A program made the position numbers and the translations under genes. This document shows positions 1 through 10,490 of a stretch of DNA of 64,000 nt, in pieces. Source of the stretch: Dactylosporangium siamense (GTDB taxonomy: Bacteria; Actinomycetota; Actinomycetes; Mycobacteriales; Micromonosporaceae); contig NZ_BONQ01000090.1 in NCBI RefSeq assembly GCF_016862795.1, forward strand, positions 1 to 64,000. Reading direction: 5' to 3'. The notes under the pieces are model-generated. The model did no database searches and was not told the origin of the DNA. It saw only the letters and a program-made list of their open reading frames with translations. How positions within the stretch are numbered: the stretch's first letter is position 1; every line of letters starts with the position of its first letter.

Positions 1-829
1 GAAACGCCGGCAGCCGCCACGGACGGCGCCCGCCGACGACGACGTCCCGGCGCAGCGCTGCCCTCACCGTGCCGATGCGGCCGAACAGCATGAGGTTGAA
101 ACCGGCGGGTCGAAACGTCACCCGGACGTCGAACGGATCCTGAGGGGGCGCGAGCCATACCCGCTTGTCGCCGAGGACGACCGTCGAGGAAGGTGTGTAC
201 GCCGAGCGGAACCGCACCGCGATCGGCCGGCGGGGCATCGGCAGCGACGTGTTCAGCAGCGTGCCGTAGTCGTGGTGCAGCATGCCGACGAAGAACAGCT
301 CCCAGTACAGGGCGGCGTGCTCATCCGGCATCCACCACGGCCGGCCCAGCGCGCGGGCCATGTCCCAGCCGTGCACCAGGAGCTCGTTGACCAGGTGGGC
401 GACGACTCCGGCGACGGGCACCCGCGAGTCGCCGAGCCACCGCAACGGAGCCTCCGGCCGCATGGACCCCGTCGCGGCCAGGATCCGGTCGACGGACTCG
501 CCGAGCAGCGCCGACAGCCGGTCCGGAGCACGCTCGGCGTAGTGCGAGAGCACATGAGCGTTGAGGTCGGCCACCGTGTCCACGTTGACGGTGTCCAGGG
601 CCGCCTCCAGGTCCGGCACGTCCAGGGAAGCCGTGCCGTGCTCCACCAGGGACACGTACATCATCGCGATGCCCAGCACGTGCGCGGCCGAGTCGGCGAC
701 GGTCCAGTCGGCGGTCGCCATCGCGCTGCCGGCGCGCCCGTCGGTGAGCAGGGACCTGAACCGGTCGCTGCTGTCGCGCAGCGCGGTGCGGGCCAACTGC
801 CAGCGCTGTGGCGGCACCGAGTAGGTCAC
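1..829 (-). CDS. maleylpyruvate isomerase family (mycothiol-dependent, DinB-like) protein, partial
   Basis: The frame reads from a GTG at 827-829 to the window edge, giving 276 codons, so the C-terminus is missing. The start overlaps the stop of the upstream FAD gene as GTGA, implying translational coupling. The N-terminal part looks like the DinB/four-helix fold of mycothiol-dependent maleylpyruvate isomerase relatives: an early helix with TVADSAAHVLG, and later LVNELLVHGWDMARALGRPW, the usual family motif with a metal-binding His. In this family mycothiol or another low-molecular-weight thiol is the cofactor, but most members have no known substrate. Pairing with an FAD monooxygenase suggests a small redox or degradation unit. 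The family call is fairly sure; the reaction is unknown. Confidence 0.75.
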   Translation of the reverse strand, partial: MTYSVPPQRWQLARTALRDSSDRFRSLLTDGRAGSAMATADWTVADSAAHVLGIAMMYVSLVEHGTASLDVPDLEAALDTVNVDTVADLNAHVLSHYAERAPDRLSALLGESVDRILAATGSMRPEAPLRWLGDSRVPVAGVVAHLVNELLVHGWDMARALGRPWWMPDEHAALYWELFFVGMLHHDYGTLLNTSLPMPRRPIAVRFRSAYTPSSTVVLGDKRVWLAPPQDPFDVRVTFRPAGFNLMLFGRIGTVRAALRRDVVVGGRRPWRLPAF

Positions 830-2190
830 GCGGCGCTCTGCGGGACGGCGGCGGCCGGGCGGGGCCGGCGCAGGGAACCGCGGAGCACCCGCAGCAGCGT
901 GCCCGGCGTCAGCAGCGACGCCGGTGGCCGCACGAGGTTCACCACGCGCAGGAACGCGGCGCCGAGCGTGGCGTCCCGGGTCGCGGCGGCGTGCAGCCGG
1001 TGGACGAACGCGTTGGTCACCCGGACCCGGGCGGTGCGGCGCCCCGGGACCTCGCGGAACCGCAAGTCTGTCCCGACCGCGATGGACCATGGCGCGTCGA
1101 TGATCCTTGCGGCGTCCCGGAAGAAGGTTCGCGCGAGCCCTGTGCGAAGCCCCTTTCGCGAGGCGAGCAGCCGGCGCAGCAGCAGCGCCTGCAGGGACGC
1201 GACCGTCATGCCCTGACCGTAGATCGGGTTGAAGCTGCACAGCGCGTCGGCCACGACCAGGTATCCCGACGGGAACCGGCGCAACCGTTCGTACCGGCGC
1301 CGGACACTGGCCGGGAACCGCATCGTCGCGGCGTCGCTGACCGGCCGGGCAGCCCGGACGATCGTCGCGATGTGCGGTGCGGACAGCGAGTCGGCGAAGG
1401 CTGCCATACCCGCGTCGTCCGTCGGCGGTTGCTCGCCGAGCATGCCGCTCAGCGCGACCGCGACCCGGTCGTCCTCCAGCGCCGCGGCGATCCCGGCCCG
1501 CGGCGCGCCGGGGACCGCGTTGGTCAGCGCACCCAGCATGCCGTCGAGGTGCGATGGATCCCGTTGGTACACGCGGGTGACATAGGTGACGTCGACCCGG
1601 ACCTGGTCCTCGCGCGGCACAGGAAAGCCGAGCTGCGCCAGCCACCGCGGGCTTCGTGAGGCCCGGCCGCCGGCGTCCACGACGAGATCCGCCGTGATGT
1701 CGTAGGGCTGCTCGAGGTCGCCGAGCGGGCAGATCCGCACGCCCAGAACGGCGCCGTCGCCGGTGAGCAACGAGACGACGTCGGCGCCGGTGATCATCCG
1801 CACCGCGGGCAGCGCCGCGACCCGCTCCCGGACGGTGTGCTCGAGCAGCGGCCGGCTGACCCCGACCGCGATGAGGTCGGACGGCGCCCGCCGCATCGGG
1901 TAGCCGTCGTTGCACCAGTGCACCTGTCCGTGCAGGTCGACCATCGGCGCCCCGGCGTCGCTCAGCTGCGCGCCGAGACCCGGGAACAGTTCCTCCAGGG
2001 CTTCCCGCCCGCGCGACAGCAGCACGTGGAGTTGGCGGCCCTGCGGCACGCACCGGCGATGTGTGGGCGTGACCGGCAGCTCGTCGCGGTCCACCACGAT
2101 CACCTGAGCGAAATGCGCGCTGAGCACCCGGACGGTCAGCAGCCCGCCCATGCTCGCGCCGATCACCACCGCCGTGCCTGCACCAGCCAT
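826..2190 (-). CDS. FAD-dependent monooxygenase/oxidoreductase
   Basis: This 454-residue protein begins with a dinucleotide-binding motif, VVIGASMGG, followed by an acidic residue ending the second strand (VVDRDELP), as in flavin hydroxylases of the PHBH/geranylgeranyl reductase type. A second FAD contact, VVADALCSFNPIYGQGM, lies near residue 300 and matches the family DG/GxGxN region with some change. Tryptophan halogenase motifs are absent. ATG at 2190 is chosen; a GTG at 2199 is possible in the same frame. A TAGAGT hexamer ending seven bases before the ATG would fit a leaderless transcript. It is coupled by GTGA overlap to the downstream isomerase-family gene. The substrate is unknown. Confidence 0.8.
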   Translation of the reverse strand: MAGAGTAVVIGASMGGLLTVRVLSAHFAQVIVVDRDELPVTPTHRRCVPQGRQLHVLLSRGREALEELFPGLGAQLSDAGAPMVDLHGQVHWCNDGYPMRRAPSDLIAVGVSRPLLEHTVRERVAALPAVRMITGADVVSLLTGDGAVLGVRICPLGDLEQPYDITADLVVDAGGRASRSPRWLAQLGFPVPREDQVRVDVTYVTRVYQRDPSHLDGMLGALTNAVPGAPRAGIAAALEDDRVAVALSGMLGEQPPTDDAGMAAFADSLSAPHIATIVRAARPVSDAATMRFPASVRRRYERLRRFPSGYLVVADALCSFNPIYGQGMTVASLQALLLRRLLASRKGLRTGLARTFFRDAARIIDAPWSIAVGTDLRFREVPGRRTARVRVTNAFVHRLHAAATRDATLGAAFLRVVNLVRPPASLLTPGTLLRVLRGSLRRPRPAAAVPQSAA

Positions 2191-2234
2191 GAGTCGCACT
2201 CTATTGATCCGTGCAGCTCGATGTCGTCTCTCTC

Positions 2235-2294
2235 GTTGCGCACTTCGAGGTTGCGCACTTCGAGGTTGCGCACTTCGAGGTTGCGCACTTCGAG
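2235..2294. repeat. four perfect tandem copies of a 15-bp unit
   Basis: The unit GTTGCGCACTTCGAG occurs four times without a mismatch at 2235-2249, 2250-2264, 2265-2279 and 2280-2294. It lies between the FAD gene start and the terminator-like hairpin behind the GH76 gene. The length is a multiple of three, but no coding frame is convincing here. The perfect copies suggest recent slippage. Confidence 0.95.
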
Positions 2295-2296
2295 GA

Positions 2297-2324
2297 GGCC
2301 CGTCCCGCCGGAGCGGGACGGGCC
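2297..2324 (-). terminator. hairpin terminator behind the GH76 gene
   Basis: A perfect 12-bp GC-rich stem (GGCCCGTCCCGC, 2297-2308) with a four-base loop closes with 2313-2324. It sits 10 bases past the stop of the GH76 gene. No U-tract follows, which is common for actinobacterial terminators. Confidence 0.75.
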
Positions 2325-2334
2325 GTGGCGAAGG

Positions 2335-3747
2335 TCAGCTGCGCGACCAGCGCTGGTTGGCGCCGCCGTTGCAGGTCCAGATCGCGAGGAGGGTGCCGTT
2401 GGCGGTGCCGTGCGCGGTGGCGTCGAGGCACTTGCCGGAGGCGGCGCTGACCACGGTGCCGTCAGCGTTGACGGTCCACTGCTGGTTCGTGCCCGCGTGG
2501 CAGTCGTAGATGATGACCGCCGCGCCGTTGGCGGTGCTGCCGCCGCTCACGTCGAGGCACTTGCTGCCGTACACCTGGAGCTGCCGGGAAGCCGTGGCCA
2601 CCCAGCGTTGGTTCGTCCCGCCGTTGCAGTCCCACAGCGCGACCCGGGTGCTGTTCGTCTGGCTGGAGCCGGGGACGTCGACGCAGCGCCCGGACTCGGC
2701 GCCACGAAGGACGCTGCTCGGCGGTTGGGACACGCTGCCGAGTGCGGCGATGAGCGCCGCCGCCGAGGCGGCCTGGGTGGTGGGGCTCCAGAGGGCGAAC
2801 GGCCCGACGAAGGAGTTGCCCTGCTGCCCGGCGCTGTTGGTGTTGTTGGCCAGGATCGAGTTGGCGGTGGTGGTGATGAAGCCGTCGTACTGGGTCGTCC
2901 CCACGGCAGTGGCCAGGGCGCGCAGGTAGCGGATGAAGATGCCCTTGAACGCCTGGCCGTCGCCGGAGCAGTTCGGCTCGCAGCCCTCGTAGAGGACGTT
3001 GTTGCGGTTGAAGCGGGCGACGCCGGCGGTGGCGATCGAGCGGGCCGTGGTCAGCAGCGACGCGTCGCCGGTGGCGCGGTTGAGCTCGATCAGACCCTGC
3101 AGCACGACGCCCTGGTTGTACGTGTACACCGCGGTGCTGTAGCCGCAGCTGGGGATGGTGATCCCGTCGCGGACCAGGTTGTTGCTGATCACGCCGTTGC
3201 CGCGCAGCCAGTTCCATTCGGCCGAGGCCCAGCCGAGGTAGGTGGTGTCGCCGGCGATGCGGTTGTGCAGGCCGGCGGCCGCGGCGAGGAACAGCTCGTT
3301 GGCGATCGACGCCTTGTACTGGCGGTCGGTCTTCCAGTAGACGCCGCCGCCGCAGGTGCCGTCCCAGTAGTTGTGCATGTACTTGACGAGGTTCTCGGCG
3401 GTGGTGAGGTAGGCGCGGTTGCCGGTGATGTCGTAGGCCTGGATCCAGACGAGCGCCCACCAGCCGGTGTCGTCGATGTACTCGTTGGTGAAGTCGGCAT
3501 TGCGAGCGTAGGCGCCGGCGATGGCGTAGTCGTACTGGGTGTCGCCGGTCGCCTGGCGATAGGTCATCACGGTGCTCAGCGACACGGCGCTGGTCCACCA
3601 GTCGCTGCCGATCCGGCCGGTGTTGGCGTTGTAGGACTGCATCAGGACGCCGACGCTGTTGGAGGCCGGCGTCGCCGCCGATGCGACGCCCGCTGACCCG
3701 GCCAGGAAAAGGCCGAGCGTGAGCACAACGATCAGTATCTTTCGCAT
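2335..3747 (-). CDS. secreted GH76 family glycosidase (alpha-1,6-mannanase type) with C-terminal ricin B domain
   Basis: This 470-residue protein has a Sec signal peptide (about residues 1-25, ending VASA-A). The GH76 alpha/alpha-barrel covers about 26-335 and shows the paired catalytic aspartates of the family at D92-D93 (YIDDTGWW). The last 124 residues are a ricin-type beta-trefoil (CBM13) with three QxW-like repeats (NQRW, NQQW, NQRW). GH76 enzymes cleave alpha-1,6-mannan, as in fungal walls or actinobacterial lipomannan. The ATG at 3747 is supported by GAGGAG seven bases upstream; a TTG just before it is less likely. It starts 13 bases behind the GH59 gene, so the two form an operon. The ricin domain is nearly identical to the one in that neighbour. 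Confidence 0.9.
   Translation of the reverse strand: MRKILIVVLTLGLFLAGSAGVASAATPASNSVGVLMQSYNANTGRIGSDWWTSAVSLSTVMTYRQATGDTQYDYAIAGAYARNADFTNEYIDDTGWWALVWIQAYDITGNRAYLTTAENLVKYMHNYWDGTCGGGVYWKTDRQYKASIANELFLAAAAGLHNRIAGDTTYLGWASAEWNWLRGNGVISNNLVRDGITIPSCGYSTAVYTYNQGVVLQGLIELNRATGDASLLTTARSIATAGVARFNRNNVLYEGCEPNCSGDGQAFKGIFIRYLRALATAVGTTQYDGFITTTANSILANNTNSAGQQGNSFVGPFALWSPTTQAASAAALIAALGSVSQPPSSVLRGAESGRCVDVPGSSQTNSTRVALWDCNGGTNQRWVATASRQLQVYGSKCLDVSGGSTANGAAVIIYDCHAGTNQQWTVNADGTVVSAASGKCLDATAHGTANGTLLAIWTCNGGANQRWSRS
2338..2709 (-). repeat. ricin-domain coding repeat, copy A
   Basis: This segment encodes the last 124 residues of the GH76 protein. About 110 of the 124 are identical by eye to the last 124 residues of the GH59 protein (3764-4135). 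The two copies are direct repeats about 1.05 kb apart. Confidence 0.85.
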
Positions 3748-3760
3748 CAAGGAACTCCTC

Positions 3761-6372
<2,612 letters not shown>

Positions 6373-7368
6373 TCACCGTCCGCGACCACCCCGCAGCACG
6401 AGCCTGGTCGGCAGCAGCACCTGCGTGGTCGGCCCGGTCTCGCCGGCGATCCGGCCGAACAGCAGCTCCGCCGCGCGCCGGCCGAGCTCGACCGTGTCGT
6501 AGGTGACCAGCGGGACCGGCCGCGGCAGCAGGTCGACCAGCTCAAGGTCGTCGAAGCCGGCGACGCCGACCTCGTCGCGCCCCGCGACGGCGTGCAGCAC
6601 CCCGACGCAGATCCGGTTGTTGTCGGCGAAGATCGCGTCGGCGGCGGCCGGGCCGTCCAGCAGTGCCGTCGCCGCGGCGCGGGCCGCCTCGACGGTGTGG
6701 TTGTCGAGGCTGACCAGCACCGGGTCGTAGCCGAGGCCGGCGTCCTCGACCGCCCGCCGGTAGCCGGCGAGCCGGTCGGCGCCGGTGAACACGGCCGGGT
6801 CGCCGCCGATGTAGCCGATCCGGCGGCGCCCCTGCGCGGTCAGGTGCGCGACCGCCTCACGCGCGCCGCCGTAGTTGTCCAGCACCACCGAGTCGGCCGG
6901 CACGCCCTGCGGCACCCGGTCGATGAAGACCATCGGCGCCCAGCGGGCCAGCTCCGCGTGCAGGTCGACGTGGTCGTGCGCGGTCGGGGTGACCAGCAGC
7001 CCGTCGACCCGCCGGCGGACCAGGTCGCGCAGCAGGTCGCGCTCCTGCTCGAAGCGCTGCCCGGTGCTGCCGACGACCAGCATGTGCTGGTGCCGCCGGG
7101 CGGTCTCCTCGGCCCCGCGGGTGACCCCGGACCAGAACGGGTTAGCCGGGTCCTCGATGAGTAACGCGACCGTCTCGGTGGTCTGACCCGGGCGTAAGCC
7201 GCGGGCGAGCTCGTTGCGGTGGAAGCCGAGCTCGGTGATCGCGCGTTCGACGGCGTAGCGCGTCTCCGGGCGGATGTACCGCTCGTCGTTGACCACCCTC
7301 GAAACCGTCGCGGGGCTCACCCCGGCCAGCACTGCCACGTCACGCATGGTGGGTCGCCTCGACGTCAC
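6373..7368 (-). CDS. LacI family transcriptional regulator
   Basis: This 331-residue protein has an N-terminal LacI helix-turn-helix (MRDVAVLAGVSPATVSRVV, residues 8-26) with a hinge helix, then a periplasmic-binding-protein-like effector domain (ALLIEDPANPFW; FIDRVPQG; GYIGGDPAVFTGADR; VGVAGFDD). The GTG start at 7368 has AGGAGG four bases upstream. It is divergent from the sugar ABC transporter/GH38 operon and upstream of the GH59-GH76 genes, so it is placed to repress both. The effector is inferred to be a mannose- or galactose-containing sugar released by these enzymes. Confidence 0.93.
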   Translation of the reverse strand: MTSRRPTMRDVAVLAGVSPATVSRVVNDERYIRPETRYAVERAITELGFHRNELARGLRPGQTTETVALLIEDPANPFWSGVTRGAEETARRHQHMLVVGSTGQRFEQERDLLRDLVRRRVDGLLVTPTAHDHVDLHAELARWAPMVFIDRVPQGVPADSVVLDNYGGAREAVAHLTAQGRRRIGYIGGDPAVFTGADRLAGYRRAVEDAGLGYDPVLVSLDNHTVEAARAAATALLDGPAAADAIFADNNRICVGVLHAVAGRDEVGVAGFDDLELVDLLPRPVPLVTYDTVELGRRAAELLFGRIAGETGPTTQVLLPTRLVLRGGRGR

Positions 7369-7384
7369 CGGACCTCCTCAGGGA

Positions 7385-7413
7385 TTGACCGACCCAGATT
7401 ATCTGATTACGTT
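7385..7413 (+). promoter_or_regulatory. promoter of the sugar ABC transporter operon
   Basis: TTGACC (7385-7390) and TACGTT (7408-7413) are separated by 17 bases and match the vegetative actinobacterial consensus TTGACn/TAnnnT. The transporter start codon lies 60 bases downstream. Confidence 0.6.
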
Positions 7414-7427
7414 CTCTGATTACGTTC
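7402..7427. repeat. 13-bp tandem direct repeat over the -10 element
   Basis: TCTGATTACGTTC occurs twice back to back (7402-7414 and 7415-7427), duplicating the -10 hexamer TACGTT. It lies between divergent lacI and the ABC operon and may be a regulator binding site or a slippage product. Confidence 0.85.
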
Positions 7428-7473
7428 TCATACAGCTCCGTCACCGGTTCCGCCACGACCCTCGGGAGCAGCG

Positions 7474-8814
7474 ATGCGACGCATCGTCACGTTTACAGCC
7501 CTGTCCGTCCTGATCCTCCCCGCCGCCGCGGCGTGCGACTCCAGCACCGGGGACGGCGGCAAGACCGTCACCGTCGCCTACCAGAAGTTCGGTGCGTTCA
7601 CGCAGATGGACGACCAGATGAAGAAGGTCAAGTCCCAGTACGAGGCGGCCCACCCCGGCTCCACCGTGAAGCTGGTCCCGATCGAGGCCGCGGAGAACGA
7701 CTACTACACCAAGCTGTCGCTGATGAACCGGTCGGCGAACACCGCACCCGACGTCATGTACGAGGACACGTTCCTCGTCAACACCGACATCGCCGCGGGC
7801 TTCCTCGCCCCGATCGACGACCACCTCGCCAAGTGGCCGGACTGGAGCCAGTTCACCGACGCCTCCAAGACCGCCGCGAAGGCCCTGGACGGCAAGACCT
7901 ACGGCGTGCCGATGGGCACCGACACCCGCGCGCTCTGGTACAACAAGGACCTCTTCGCCCAGGCCGGCATCACCGTGCCGTGGGAGCCGAAGACCTGGGA
8001 CGACATCCTCGCCACGGCCCGCACCCTCAAGGCCAAGCTGCCCGGCGTCATCCCGCTCAACGTCTACTCGGGCAAGGCCGCCGGCGAGGCCGCCACGATG
8101 CAGGGCCTGGAGATGCTGCTGTACGGCACCCAGGACACCCTGTATGACGACGCGGCCAAGAAGTGGATCGGCTCCAGCCCCGGCATGCTCGACTCGCTCG
8201 GCTTCATCAAGACCATCTACGGCGAGGGCCTCGCCCCGACCCCGCAGGACGCGCTCGACCCCAACTTCGGCAGCCGGTTGAGCACCGAGCTGCTGCCCGG
8301 GGGCAAGCTGGCCATCGCGCTGGACGGCTCCTGGCAGAGCGGCACCTGGCTGCCCACCGGCTCCAAGCCGTGGCCACAGTGGAACACCGTGCTCGGCCTG
8401 GCCGCGATGCCGACCCAGAAGGGCCAGGCGCCGGGAAGGACCAGCATGTCCGGTGGCTGGGTGCTGTCGGTCGGGTCGAAGAGCAAGGACAAGCAGGCCG
8501 CGTTCGACTTCGTCAGCCTGGCGCTGAACAAGGACAACACCCTCGCCTACGACATCGCCGCGAGCCAGATCGCCGAACGCGCCGACGTCGCCGCCGACCC
8601 GGCCTACCTGGCGGCCAACCCGACCCTGAAGTTCTTCACCGACCTGGTGACCGTCACCCACTTCCGGCCCGCGTACGCGGACTACCCGCAGGTCTCCAAT
8701 GCGATCCAGGTCGCGATGGAGGCCGTCATGACCGGCCAGCAGAGCCCGCAGCAGGCCGTCACGGCGTTCGGCAACCAGCTCAAGCAGGTCGTCGGACCAG
8801 ACAAGGTCAAGTAG
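7474..8814 (+). CDS. sugar ABC transporter substrate-binding lipoprotein
   Basis: This 446-residue protein has a lipoprotein signal with a lipobox ending at C21 (PAAAAC), so it is anchored outside the membrane. The rest is a family-1 extracellular solute-binding protein: an N-terminal TVAYQKFG strand, VMYEDTFLVNTDIAAGFLAP, YGVPMGTDTRALWYNKDLF near residues 145-165, and ALDGSWQSGTWLP in the second lobe. GGGAG precedes the ATG by five bases. It leads an operon of binding protein, two permeases and GH38 alpha-mannosidase, which suggests an alpha-mannoside oligosaccharide as ligand. No ATPase gene is present; actinomycetes often share one MsiK-type ATPase among such importers. Confidence 0.93.
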   Translation: MRRIVTFTALSVLILPAAAACDSSTGDGGKTVTVAYQKFGAFTQMDDQMKKVKSQYEAAHPGSTVKLVPIEAAENDYYTKLSLMNRSANTAPDVMYEDTFLVNTDIAAGFLAPIDDHLAKWPDWSQFTDASKTAAKALDGKTYGVPMGTDTRALWYNKDLFAQAGITVPWEPKTWDDILATARTLKAKLPGVIPLNVYSGKAAGEAATMQGLEMLLYGTQDTLYDDAAKKWIGSSPGMLDSLGFIKTIYGEGLAPTPQDALDPNFGSRLSTELLPGGKLAIALDGSWQSGTWLPTGSKPWPQWNTVLGLAAMPTQKGQAPGRTSMSGGWVLSVGSKSKDKQAAFDFVSLALNKDNTLAYDIAASQIAERADVAADPAYLAANPTLKFFTDLVTVTHFRPAYADYPQVSNAIQVAMEAVMTGQQSPQQAVTAFGNQLKQVVGPDKVK

Positions 8815-8819
8815 CGCCG

Positions 8820-9668
8820 ATGTTGCGCCGGTTCACCCCACTGCTGCCCGCCGTGGCGCTGCTCCTGGTCTTCTTCGCGGGGCCGATGCTGTGGAGCGTC
8901 TACACCGCCTTCACCGACATGGCGTTGACCGGGTCCGTGAGCGTCGACTTCGTCGGGGCCGACAACTTCACCCGGATGGCGCAGGATCCGGCGTTCCTGC
9001 ACTCGCTGCTGCTCACCCTCGTGTTCGTCGTCGGCTCGGCGGTCATCGGGCAGAACACGCTCGGCCTGCTGATCGCGCTGCTCCTGCGCGGTCGCGGCCG
9101 GGCGTCCCGGACCGTCGTCACCGGCCTGATCATCGCCGCCTGGGCGGTGCCGGAGACCGTCGCCGGCTTCTGCTGGTATGCCTTCCTGTACCGCACGGGC
9201 ACGCTCAACCAGCTCCTGCAGCACTTCGGCGTCCAGCAGAACTGGCTCTACACCACGCCGATGCTGGCCGTCATCCTGGCCAACGTCTGGCGCGGCACCG
9301 CCTTCTCCATGCTCGTCTACTCCGCGGCGCTGTCCGACGTGCCGCCGGAGCTGGTGGAGGCCGCGCAGGTCGACGGCGCGTCGGCGTGGCAGCGGCTGCG
9401 GCACATCACGCTGCCGATGATCCGCCGCTCGATCGTGAGCAACCTGATGCTCATCACGCTGCAGACCCTGGCCGCGTTCGGGCTCATCTACGTGATGACC
9501 GGGGGCGGACCGGGCAACGCCAGCCAGACCACGCCGTTGTACATGTACCAGCAGTCGTTCAAGTTCTACCAACTCGGCTACGGCACCGCGATGGCCCTGG
9601 TGCTGCTGCTCATCGGGGGCCTGTTCTCGTTGATCTACCTGCGACTGATCAAGCTGGAGGACGGATGA
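8820..9668 (+). CDS. sugar ABC transporter permease (MalF type)
   Basis: This 282-residue membrane protein has about six transmembrane helices. The cytoplasmic EAA loop reads EAAQVDGASAWQRLRHITLP, the contact for the ATPase. The ATG lies five bases behind the stop of the binding-protein gene, and the gene ends in an ATGA overlap with the next permease. It is the shorter MalF/UgpA-type partner without a large periplasmic insert. Confidence 0.93.
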   Translation: MLRRFTPLLPAVALLLVFFAGPMLWSVYTAFTDMALTGSVSVDFVGADNFTRMAQDPAFLHSLLLTLVFVVGSAVIGQNTLGLLIALLLRGRGRASRTVVTGLIIAAWAVPETVAGFCWYAFLYRTGTLNQLLQHFGVQQNWLYTTPMLAVILANVWRGTAFSMLVYSAALSDVPPELVEAAQVDGASAWQRLRHITLPMIRRSIVSNLMLITLQTLAAFGLIYVMTGGGPGNASQTTPLYMYQQSFKFYQLGYGTAMALVLLLIGGLFSLIYLRLIKLEDG

Positions 9669-10477
9669 TCAGGCGGTTGCCGGTCTACCTGGCCCTCGCC
9701 GTGGTGGCGGTGGCGTTCCTGCTGCCGTTCGGGTGGCTGCTGATCGCCTCCGTGCAGCCCGGCGCGGCCCTGAACGCCGACATCACCTGGGAGGTCTCCG
9801 CCGCCAACTTCACCGACATCCTCGACGCCGACACCGTGTTCATCCCGATGTGGAACTCGTTCGTCATCTCCGGCGGCACCGCCCTGCTGACGGTCCTCGT
9901 CGCCGTATTCGCCGCGTACCCGCTGTCGCGGTACCGGACCAGCTTCGGCCGGTCGTTCCTCTTCGTCATCCTGTTCGCCACCGGCCTGCCGATCACCGCC
10001 GTCATGGTGCCGGTCTACGCCATGTACAGCCGGTTCAACCTCATCGACTCGGTGCCGGCGACGATCGCGTTCATGGCCGCGTCGTCACTGCCGTTCGCGG
10101 TGTGGATGATGAAGAACTTCATGGACAGCGTCCCGGTCAGCCTCGAGGAGGCGGCCTGGACCGACGGCGCCGGCTGGTTCCAGTCGCTGCGGCGCATCGT
10201 GCTGCCGCTGATGGTCCCGGGCCTCACCGTCGTGCTGATCTTCACGTTCGTCCTGCAGTGGGGCAACTTCTTCGTCCCGTTCATCCTGCTGCTCAGCCCC
10301 GAGAAGCAGCCGGCGTCGGTGACCATCTACACGTTCTTCTCGCAGTACGGGCAGGTGGCCTACGGCCAGCTCGCCGCGTTCTCGATCCTCTACACCGCGC
10401 CGGTGATCCTGCTGTACTCCGCACTGTCCAAAGTGCTCGGTGGGGCGTTCAGCCTGACCGGCGCGGTCAAAGGCTGA
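9665..10477 (+). CDS. sugar ABC transporter permease (MalG type)
   Basis: This 270-residue protein has six predicted helices and an EAA loop (LEEAAWTDGAGWFQSLRRIV). The N-terminal LPFGWLLIASV and an early extracellular segment (WEVSAANFTDIL) are typical of MalG/LacG-type subunits. It begins inside the stop of the first permease (ATGA, 9665-9668) and is followed 13 bases later by the GH38 gene. Confidence 0.93.
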   Translation: MIRRLPVYLALAVVAVAFLLPFGWLLIASVQPGAALNADITWEVSAANFTDILDADTVFIPMWNSFVISGGTALLTVLVAVFAAYPLSRYRTSFGRSFLFVILFATGLPITAVMVPVYAMYSRFNLIDSVPATIAFMAASSLPFAVWMMKNFMDSVPVSLEEAAWTDGAGWFQSLRRIVLPLMVPGLTVVLIFTFVLQWGNFFVPFILLLSPEKQPASVTIYTFFSQYGQVAYGQLAAFSILYTAPVILLYSALSKVLGGAFSLTGAVKG

Positions 10478-10490
10478 AAGGTCCTGCTGC

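Noticed and set aside
2235-2294. Possible CRISPR array
   Set aside because: The 15-bp units are directly adjacent with no spacers and no cas genes are nearby.
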